Below are positions 58,272 through 64,000 of a stretch of 64,000 nucleotides of DNA, piece after piece. The DNA comes from Myxococcus sp. CA023 (GTDB taxonomy: Bacteria; Myxococcota; Myxococcia; Myxococcales; Myxococcaceae), in NCBI RefSeq assembly GCF_010998615.1, contig NZ_JAAEAH010000014.1, positions 1 to 64,000 of the forward strand, in the 5' to 3' direction. The translations under genes and the position numbers were made by a program. Position 1 is the first letter of the stretch. The number at the start of each line of letters is the position of its first letter. Under the pieces are notes generated by a model. The model was not told the origin of the DNA. It saw only the letters and a list, made by a program, of their open reading frames with translations, and did no database searches.

Positions 58272-59051
58272 ATGAGTGAGGTGGGCACGCGCAAGGTGCT
58301 CGTCACTGGCGGTGGGACGGGCATTGGTCGCGCGGTGGCGGAGGCCCTGCTGCGCGCGGGGGGGCAGGTGGTGGTGTCGGGCCGGCGCGCGGAGGTGCTG
58401 GAATCGCTGACGACAGCATGGCCGGGGCAGGCCTTCGCGCTGCCGTGTGACCTGGCCTCGCTGGAAGCCCGCGAGGGTCTGCTTCGCCGTGCCGCGGGGT
58501 TGCTGGGAGGGCTGGACGGTTTCGTCCACAGCGCGGGGCAGGTGGTGCACCAGCCGCCGGGCCACATCGGCGAGGACGCGCTTCGCGCGCAGTTCGAGGT
58601 CAACCTCATCGCGCCGCTGCGGCTGGGCGAGCAGGCACTGGAGGTGCTGGAGCCGGGTGGGGCGCAGGTGTTCATCGCGTCCACGCTGGCCACGAGGCCC
58701 GTCGTCACCAGCGCGGTGTACAGCGCGGCGAAGGCAGGACTCCTTCAGGTGATGAAGGTGCTGGCGTTGGCGGGTGCGGCGCGAGGCGTGCGTGCCAGCG
58801 CGGTGCTGCCGGGCGTGGTGGAGACGGACATGGTGCGCGAGGTGCGCCTGGCTCCCGGCGAGGGGCCGCTGTCCGAGCCCGAGTCCACGCGGCGGCAGGA
58901 GGCCCAGCTTGCGGGCTTGCGGGCGCTGCATCCGCTTGGACGGTTGGGGCGCCCCGAGGACGTCGCCGAGGCGGTGCGCTACCTGCTGGGCGCGTCGTGG
59001 ATTTCCGGTTCCGAGCTGGTGCTGGATGGAGGGCTACTGCTGCGGGAGTGA
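58272..59051 (+). CDS. short-chain dehydrogenase/reductase
   Basis: A 259-residue SDR with T-G-G-G-T-G-I-G-R near residue 12, H-S-A-G-Q near 88 (N-A-G replaced by S-A-G), Ser in I-A-S-T-L near 137 and catalytic Y-S-A-A-K near 150. It starts 30 bases after folB-cupin with its own AAGGAG. Same direction as the pterin pair, so it may belong to the same operon; substrate unknown. No pteridine Arg in the cofactor motif, unlike the gene at 56680. Confidence 0.85.
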   Translation: MSEVGTRKVLVTGGGTGIGRAVAEALLRAGGQVVVSGRRAEVLESLTTAWPGQAFALPCDLASLEAREGLLRRAAGLLGGLDGFVHSAGQVVHQPPGHIGEDALRAQFEVNLIAPLRLGEQALEVLEPGGAQVFIASTLATRPVVTSAVYSAAKAGLLQVMKVLALAGAARGVRASAVLPGVVETDMVREVRLAPGEGPLSEPESTRRQEAQLAGLRALHPLGRLGRPEDVAEAVRYLLGASWISGSELVLDGGLLLRE

Positions 59052-59091
59052 GGCGCGGTATGAGGTGGCCTCGGCTCACGAGAACGACGGG

Positions 59092-59841
59092 ATGCTCCTC
59101 GACAGACGGCTTCAGCTCTTCGTGGTGTTGGTGGGGGTGTTCGTCACCTCGCTGGTGGTGGGTGACATCATCAGCGTGAAGCTGTTCGAGGCGAAGGTGG
59201 GGCCGGTGGTGGCGGTGATGTCCATCGGCATCCTGCCCTTCCCGGTGACGTTCCTCCTCACGGACATCCTCAACGAGTTCTACGGGAAGAAGGCAGCCCG
59301 CTTCGTGACGTGGGTGGGCTTCTTCATGGCCATCTTCGCGGTCGTGGTGATTGCCATGGCCGTGCAGGTGCCGTGGGCGCCGCTGACGCGTGCGCCGGAC
59401 TTCACGGGTACGGTGGAAGGCTCGTTCAACAACGTCTTCGCCGGCTCACAGCGCTTCCTCGTCGCGTCGATGATGGCGTACCTGGTGGGCCAGTTCTGCG
59501 ACATCGCCATCTTCAACGGGCTCAAGCGACTGACGCGCAACCGGTTCTTGTGGGTGCGGGCGACGGGCTCCACGCTGGTGTCGCAGCTCCTCGACACGGT
59601 GGTGGTGCAGTATGTGGCGTGGACGGGTGTGCTGCCCAACGCCACCATCCTCAGCATCATCTACACGTCCTACGTGGTGAAGTTGCTGGTCGCGGTGGGC
59701 CTGACGCCCTTCATCTACCTGGGCCACGCCTTCGTCGAGCGCAAGCTGGGCATCGCCCCCTTGGTGTTGGGGGAGAACGGCGAACCCATTGCCCCGCCCG
59801 CGCCGTCCGTCACCCAGGAGGAGCAGCCCCGCGCCGCCTGA
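59092..59841 (+). CDS. YhhQ/VUT-family queuosine-precursor-type transporter
   Basis: A 249-residue membrane protein with six predicted helices. Family marks are F-V-T-S-L-V-V-G-D-I-I-S near residue 18, F-L-L-T-D-I-L-N-E-F-Y-G-K-K near 55, V-G-Q-F-C-D-I-A-I-F near 140 and T-L-V-S-Q-L-L-D-T near 165; the acidic residues in the second and fourth motifs are typical of DUF165/YhhQ. E. coli YhhQ imports preQ0/preQ1. ATG 59092 or GTG 59065 may be used. Same direction as the SDR, 40 bases apart. Confidence 0.85.
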   Translation: MLLDRRLQLFVVLVGVFVTSLVVGDIISVKLFEAKVGPVVAVMSIGILPFPVTFLLTDILNEFYGKKAARFVTWVGFFMAIFAVVVIAMAVQVPWAPLTRAPDFTGTVEGSFNNVFAGSQRFLVASMMAYLVGQFCDIAIFNGLKRLTRNRFLWVRATGSTLVSQLLDTVVVQYVAWTGVLPNATILSIIYTSYVVKLLVAVGLTPFIYLGHAFVERKLGIAPLVLGENGEPIAPPAPSVTQEEQPRAA

Positions 59842-59860
59842 GCGCGTGGGGCTCAGCGGC

Positions 59861-60769
59861 TCAGCTTCCCTGCTGCACCAGCGGCGTGAGGATGTCCGTC
59901 CAGTGGGAGAAGATGGAGAAGTGCCCGCCGCCAGGGAAGAAGCGGGGCACCGCGCGCGGAATCCGGTTCGCGAGGTATTGCCCCATCTGCGTCGGGACGA
60001 TGCTGTCTCCCTCCCAGTACCAGAGGTCCACCTCCGTCCGAATCTCCTCCAGGGGGACGTTCCACGGCTGCGCGAGGATGTGCGCCTCGCGCCGCATGCC
60101 CGCCACGCCCTTTCGCGTGGCCTCATACCGCCAGCCCTGCACCTGCGCGGCGATGCGCGGGTCCGCGAGCACCGCGCGGTCATCCGCCGACGCCTGGGAG
60201 CGCAGGCCCGCCAGCGCTCGCGCGGGATTGGCGCGCACCTGCCGGTCATGCATGGCCATCAATGGATGCAGTAGCCACTCCGGCCACGCGGCCATTGTGT
60301 ACGCGTTGCGGTAGTCCCGGTTCACCCCCGCCATGGCGCCCGGCCGGGCCAGGGGCGCCGCGCCGGACACGAGCGCCGCGCGGGTGATGCGCTCGCCCAG
60401 CTTCCACGCGGACGCGGCGACGTAGGGGCCACCGGCGGACACACCGAAGAGCGCGAAGCGGTCAACCCTCAGCGCGTTGGCCAGTTGCTCCAAATCATTC
60501 GGGAAGTCGAGCAGCGTGCGCCCGGGCTGGTAGTCCGACAGGCCATAGCCTGGCCGGTCCGGAGTGATGAGGCGCACTCCCAACGCGTGAGTGAGCCGGT
60601 CATCCGGGTGACGCATGTGGCGCGAGCCCGGGTTGCCGTGAATGAAGAACACGGGCAGGCCGCTCAAGTCTCCAGACTCGACGTACGCGAGCCGCCGGCC
60701 ATCCCGCAGGTGGACGGTGCCTTCGCGGACCTGCACGCCCATGGCTTCGGTGTCGGACGAGACGTTCAT
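59861..60769 (-). CDS. alpha/beta-hydrolase downstream of phaC
   Basis: A 302-residue hydrolase. F-I-H-G-N-P-G-S near residue 42, nucleophile Ser in G-V-S-A-G-G near 108, Asp in W-E-G-D-S-I near 252 and His in G-G-G-H-F near 280 form a complete triad. It overlaps phaC by 4 bases (ATGA) and is therefore translationally coupled to it. A depolymerase or esterase acting on a polyhydroxyalkanoate or its precursor is a reasonable guess. The last gene of the three-gene minus-strand operon. Confidence 0.83.
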   Translation of the reverse strand: MNVSSDTEAMGVQVREGTVHLRDGRRLAYVESGDLSGLPVFFIHGNPGSRHMRHPDDRLTHALGVRLITPDRPGYGLSDYQPGRTLLDFPNDLEQLANALRVDRFALFGVSAGGPYVAASAWKLGERITRAALVSGAAPLARPGAMAGVNRDYRNAYTMAAWPEWLLHPLMAMHDRQVRANPARALAGLRSQASADDRAVLADPRIAAQVQGWRYEATRKGVAGMRREAHILAQPWNVPLEEIRTEVDLWYWEGDSIVPTQMGQYLANRIPRAVPRFFPGGGHFSIFSHWTDILTPLVQQGS

Positions 60770-61890
60770 GGTTCCATCGGCTTCGAGCGCGCGCCAATCC
60801 ACGCGGAAATAGAGGGCCACACCTTCGTCGCGCCCTTGCTGGAGGCGGACAGGCCAATGTGGCCCACGGGGTAGCGCCGCGTCTCACAGTCCTTCGAGCT
60901 GACCAGGGAGGGCAGCGGCTCGCTCATCGCCGGCAGCGCGATGGTGTCGTGCTCGGCGATGACGTTGAGGATGGCGCACTGGATGCGGCGCAGGTCCACG
61001 CGCTCGCCGCCCACTTCCATGAGGCCCTGGGGGAAGAGGTTCTGCTGGTAGCAGTCCTTGATGTACTGCCGGTACACCTCACCCGGGAAGGGCACGGGGT
61101 CCGCGCCCCAGCGCTCCATGGCCAGGAACGTGGTGACGAACTCCGGGTCGTCGATGCGGCGGCACACCTCCAGCCATCGGGTGAGGCGCTGCACCGGCGC
61201 GGCCATGAGGAAGCCGCTCTCCAGCACCGGCGTGGGCACGTTGCCGTAGGCGTCCACCAGCGAGTCCACGTCGAAGTGGTTGGCGGACGTCCACAGCGTG
61301 TAGAGGCCACCCTTGCTGAAGTCCACCGGCGTGGCCTGGGCCACGAGGTTTCGGACGCCCTCGGGGTAGAGGGACGTGTACGCCAGGGCCATGGTGCCGC
61401 CCATGCAGTAGCCGTAGAGCGTCAGCTCCCGGCTCTTGCTCACGCGCAGCGTCCACCGCACCGCCGTCTGGATGAGCCCGCCGAGCAGGTCATCCCACGT
61501 GAGCCGCTCCTCGTCCTGTCCCGGTACGCCCCAGTCGATGGCGTAGACGTCATAGCCCTCGCGGGTGAGGTGCTCGATGAGGCTGCGCCCTGGAAGGAAG
61601 TCGAGGATGTACCAGCGATTGATGAGCGAATAGACGAAGAGGATGGGCGTGCGGTGGCGCCGGCGCGGGGCCGCGTAGCGCAGCAGCCGCATGCTGCCGC
61701 GCGTGTACACGACGGTGTGCGGCGTGGCGCTGATGGGCGGCTCGCGCACGCCCGAGGCCCTTTCGATGAAGGGCTTGAGGTACGGGTACGGATTGAAGGG
61801 CCGCGACTTGAGCGCGAGGGCGACGGCGCGGGTCAGCTCGACCTGCCCGGTGACGAAGGAGCGAAGACGCTGGGGCGTGGACGCGGTCAT
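60766..61890 (-). CDS. phaC: class III-like polyhydroxyalkanoate synthase (PhaC)
   Basis: A 374-residue synthase, the short length of class III PhaC rather than about 600 for class I. Catalytic Cys lies in G-Y-C-M-G-G near residue 145, Asp in A-E-H-D-T near 318 and His in V-G-H-I-G near 346. W-G-V-P-G near 115 is typical. The enzyme joins hydroxyacyl-CoA units into polyester and normally needs PhaE, whose likely gene is 1 base upstream. ATG 61890 is chosen because it gives the natural N-terminus M-T-A-S-T-P-Q. It overlaps the downstream hydrolase gene. Confidence 0.85.
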   Translation of the reverse strand: MTASTPQRLRSFVTGQVELTRAVALALKSRPFNPYPYLKPFIERASGVREPPISATPHTVVYTRGSMRLLRYAAPRRRHRTPILFVYSLINRWYILDFLPGRSLIEHLTREGYDVYAIDWGVPGQDEERLTWDDLLGGLIQTAVRWTLRVSKSRELTLYGYCMGGTMALAYTSLYPEGVRNLVAQATPVDFSKGGLYTLWTSANHFDVDSLVDAYGNVPTPVLESGFLMAAPVQRLTRWLEVCRRIDDPEFVTTFLAMERWGADPVPFPGEVYRQYIKDCYQQNLFPQGLMEVGGERVDLRRIQCAILNVIAEHDTIALPAMSEPLPSLVSSKDCETRRYPVGHIGLSASSKGATKVWPSISAWIGARSKPMEP

Positions 61891-61891
61891 G

Positions 61892-62335
61892 TCAACGGCG
61901 GCGCTTGGAGGGCGCGCGCTCCTTGGGCGTGGGCTCTGGGGACTCAGGCTCGGGCTCCACGCCTTCCTGACGGTGGAGCAGGTCCACCACCAGTTCCAAC
62001 TGGGTGCCGAGCGCCTCCACCTGGTCATTCATCCGGCGGAGTTGGTCGCGCAGGTTCTCCACCTCGGAGGTGGTGGGCAGGCGCAGGGTGCGCAGCGCGC
62101 CTTCCACCAGGCCATTGCGGCGGATGCGGGCGTTGAAGCTCTGGCGCATGAGGGAGCCGCTCACGCGCAGGTACGCGGGGCTCTCGGTGACCTTGGCGGC
62201 CGCGCGGGTGAGGCCCTCCTCGGCGCGGGTGAAGACCTTGCCAGTGCGGGTGTCCGGGTGCGTGAGGTGGCCCAGCAGCTTCAGGCCGCGGGCGAGGAGC
62301 CCCTGGGACGGCGGCGGTCGTTCCGGATGACTCAT
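61892..62335 (-). CDS. PhaE-like small subunit of PHA synthase
   Basis: A 147-residue helical protein with a basic N-terminus. The C-terminal half resembles PhaE: L-R-T-L-R-L-P-T-T-S-E-V-E-N-L-R-D-Q-L then V-E-A-L-G-T-Q-L-E-L-V-V-D-L-L, ending in a Pro/Glu/Lys tail. PhaE is the required partner of class III PhaC. It is much shorter than the usual PhaE (about 300-360), so it may be a reduced form or a phasin-like relative. One base separates it from phaC. Confidence 0.6.
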   Translation of the reverse strand: MSHPERPPPSQGLLARGLKLLGHLTHPDTRTGKVFTRAEEGLTRAAAKVTESPAYLRVSGSLMRQSFNARIRRNGLVEGALRTLRLPTTSEVENLRDQLRRMNDQVEALGTQLELVVDLLHRQEGVEPEPESPEPTPKERAPSKRRR

Positions 62336-62385
62336 GGCCGGCAGGTTATCTCAAGGCGCGGCGCAGGGGACGCCGCAGCCCGGCT

Positions 62386-62949
62386 CTATCGCTCCCAAAG
62401 TGAACCAAGATTCAACTTGCGTGCCTCGAAGGGCTCGGCATGGACATGGGCGCTACCGGTGTACGCGCCCAGGCGCTGCCAGTGGTTGCCTTCCTGACGA
62501 TAGACCTCGAGCAACTGAATGCGCGGGTCCACGAACCACAGATGGTTCACGCCCTCGCGGGCGTAGAGCGTCATCTTCCTCGAACGGTCCAGGGCTTCGG
62601 TGGAAGGGGACAGGACTTCGCAGAGCCAGTCGGGGACGAGTTCCACGCCCGTCACGTCTGGAATCTCCGGCATGCGTTCGCGCCGCCACCCGGCGAGGTC
62701 TGGCACGAGCACGTTGCCGCCCAGGTGGAGCTCAGGCTCCGGGAGGGTGACCCAGCCGCCCGGGCCTTCCGCTCCGAGCTCCGGGTCGAACGGCGCCAGT
62801 TGCTGGCTGAGCCGGATGGCGGCCCTGCCGTGAAGCATCCTCGGACGGGGGCTGACATGCAGCTCACCCTCGATGATTTCCCCGACGACGTGCGGGGGGA
62901 GGCGCTCCAACGCCTCGTACACCTGCTCCGGCGGTGGCTTGTCACCCAT
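62386..62949 (-). CDS. Uma2 (DUF820) family protein, second copy
   Basis: A 187-residue single-domain Uma2 protein. The fold marks are H-V-V-G-E-I-I-E-G-E-L near residue 20, H-L-G-G-N-V-L-V-P-D-L-A-G-W with the acidic residue near 78, W-L-C-E-V-L-S-P-S-T with the E near 108, and N-H-L-W-F-V-D-P near 135. It lacks the coiled-coil tail of the gene at 3283. ATG 62949 preferred; alternatives upstream are possible. Role of the family is not known. Confidence 0.85.
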   Translation of the reverse strand: MGDKPPPEQVYEALERLPPHVVGEIIEGELHVSPRPRMLHGRAAIRLSQQLAPFDPELGAEGPGGWVTLPEPELHLGGNVLVPDLAGWRRERMPEIPDVTGVELVPDWLCEVLSPSTEALDRSRKMTLYAREGVNHLWFVDPRIQLLEVYRQEGNHWQRLGAYTGSAHVHAEPFEARKLNLGSLWER

Positions 62950-63087
62950 GCCCCCAGGATGCGGCCATGCCTGGGGCCTCGCAAGTCGCGCCGCTTCTCG
63001 TTCGTGGATGGCTTCGCTCATGTGTCGAGCATGCGCCATACCTCTGACATCCTCCGGGATGTAGGCAATCCCGGGGGTCCTCCTGGC

Positions 63088-63837
63088 TCAGCCCTGTCGC
63101 TTCACCGGCAGGGGCCCGAAGGACTGTGACACCGGCATCAGCGACATGACGTTGATGTTCACGTGCGCGGGCCGCGTGGCCACCCAGTGCACCGCGTCCG
63201 CGATGTCCTCGGGCGTCAGCGCCTGGGTGTTGGCGTAGACGGACGCCGCGCGTGTGTCGTCGCCCTTGAAGCGTACGTTGGAGAACTCCGTGCCGCCCAC
63301 CAGGCCGGGCTCGATGTCCGTCACGCGCACGGCGGTGCCGTGCAGGTCCGCGCGGAGGTTGAGGCTGAACTGGTGCACGAAGGCCTTGGTGGCGCCGTAC
63401 ACGTTGCCGCCCGGGTAGGGCCACTCCGCCGCCACCGAGCCCATGTTGACGACGTGGCCCCGGTTGCGCGCCACCATGCCGGGCAGCACCGCGTGCGTGC
63501 AGTACATGAGGCCCTTCACGTTGGTGTCCACCATCGTGTCCCAGTCCTCTACGCGCGCCGACTGCGCCAGGTCCAACCCCAGCGCCAGGCCCGCGTTGTT
63601 GACCAGCACGTCCACCTCGGCGAACTCCGCCGGCAGCGAGCGGATGGCCCGCTCCACGGCCTCACGGTCCGTGATGTCGAGCGTCAGGGGGAGCACCCGC
63701 TCGCCCAACTCCGCGCGCAGGGCCTCCAGCCGCTCGGTGCGCCGCCCGGAGGCGATGACGCGCGCGCCGTCCTGGATGAAGCGGCGGGCAATGGCCAGAC
63801 CGAATCCCGCGGTGGCCCCGGTAATCAGAACGTTCAT
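63088..63837 (-). CDS. YdfG-type NADP-dependent SDR
   Basis: A 249-residue SDR with T-G-A-T-A-G-F-G near residue 7, N-N-A-G-L near 83, Ser in N-M-G-S-V near 133 and Y-G-A-T-K near 147. The D-T-N-V-K-G and E-P-G-L-V-G-G-T-E-F-S-N-V-R-F-K-G-D motifs are typical of YdfG (3-hydroxy acid / L-allo-threonine dehydrogenase). It follows the PTPS/QueD gene by 42 bases in the same direction, so a pterin-related function such as sepiapterin-type reduction is also conceivable. Confidence 0.88.
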   Translation of the reverse strand: MNVLITGATAGFGLAIARRFIQDGARVIASGRRTERLEALRAELGERVLPLTLDITDREAVERAIRSLPAEFAEVDVLVNNAGLALGLDLAQSARVEDWDTMVDTNVKGLMYCTHAVLPGMVARNRGHVVNMGSVAAEWPYPGGNVYGATKAFVHQFSLNLRADLHGTAVRVTDIEPGLVGGTEFSNVRFKGDDTRAASVYANTQALTPEDIADAVHWVATRPAHVNINVMSLMPVSQSFGPLPVKRQG

Positions 63838-63879
63838 GGCAGTCCCCTCGTGGAGCCAGCCCCGCGAGGGCCCGGCTTG

Positions 63880-64000
63880 TCAGTCGTCTTCGCCTTGATA
63901 GATGCAGCCACTGGTGCACGTCTCGCGGACCACCACCCGGCTGAGCAGGGGCAGGCCCGGACGCAGGCGCTTCCAGATCCACCGCGACAGGTTCTCGCTG
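63880..64000 (-). CDS. queD: 6-pyruvoyl-tetrahydropterin synthase / QueD, C-terminal part, cut by the window end
   Basis: Only the last 39 complete codons are in the window; the gene continues beyond 64000. The visible end reads S-E-N-L-S-R-W-I-W, then [10 protein letters not shown] and I-Y-Q-G-E-D-D before TGA at 63880-63882. S-E-N-L with an aromatic helix and V-x-V-x-E-T, where the Glu is the substrate-binding residue, are the standard end of the PTPS/QueD family. These enzymes make 6-carboxy- or 6-pyruvoyl-tetrahydropterin. Which branch applies (queuosine or biopterin) cannot be told from the end alone. Confidence 0.8.
   Translation of the reverse strand, partial: SENLSRWIWKRLRPGLPLLSRVVVRETCTSGCIYQGEDD

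Overview
This window is chromosomal DNA from a myxobacterium, most likely Myxococcus or a close relative in the Myxococcaceae. The evidence is the very high GC content, the strong GC3 bias that leaves long empty antisense frames, many secreted proteins and lipoproteins, two Uma2-type genes, and above all a recognisable traA-traB pair (outer-membrane-exchange receptor with a MYXO-CTERM-like tail). No rRNA, tRNA, CRISPR array, insertion sequence or prophage was seen. Gene content looks like ordinary core and family-specific chromosome rather than an island.

Layout. 0.4-10.6 kb: universal stress protein, ABC exporter, Uma2 nuclease-fold protein, an ankyrin plus bactofilin-like fusion, a thioredoxin, an SMI1/KNR4 protein with a histone-H1-like tail, a SanA/YdcF protein and a lone receiver domain. 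10.7-14.7 kb: a partial F1-ATPase cluster (atpG, atpD, atpC) interrupted by a decayed stretch and by a secreted protein gene. 14.9-17.1 kb: a compact operon of truncated hemoglobin, [2Fe-2S]/FAD/NAD reductase, NsrR-type Rrf2 regulator and a cysteine-free glutaredoxin-like protein, preceded by a close match to the NsrR operator. I read it as a split flavohemoglobin system for nitric oxide. 17.4-24.1 kb: ADP-ribosylglycohydrolase, two small envelope proteins, cytochrome bd (cydAB) and a TonB-dependent receptor.

24.4-37.5 kb: metabolic and envelope genes, including an SDR, pgi, a TetR/sterol-desaturase pair with a clear operator, an M23 peptidase that overlaps a dynamin-like GTPase tail to tail, an amidinotransferase coupled to an unknown gene, a DCC plus lipase-maturation-factor fusion and an Ig-like lipoprotein. 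37.5-41.3 kb: traB and traA, overlapping by ATGA. 41.4-48.1 kb: a DAC-like nucleotide-sensor protein, a second dynamin-like GTPase, a thioredoxin-TPR lipoprotein, and a LuxR regulator overlapping a phosphoesterase. 48.4-53.2 kb: small membrane proteins, and a Ser-rich repeat lipoprotein coupled to a large DUF4105 protein. 53.5-64 kb: dienelactone hydrolase, a Gre-like factor, a methyltransferase, a pterin pair (FolM-like SDR and FolB-cupin fusion), an SDR, a YhhQ-type transporter, a PhaE/PhaC/hydrolase operon, a second Uma2 gene, and a PTPS/QueD gene cut by the window end with an SDR just downstream.

The strongest candidate for a little-described system is the NsrR-controlled split flavohemoglobin operon. 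Next in interest are the domain fusions (ankyrin-bactofilin, SMI1-H1-like, DCC-LMF, FolB-cupin), the DAC-like sensor and the Ser-rich lipoprotein/DUF4105 pair.
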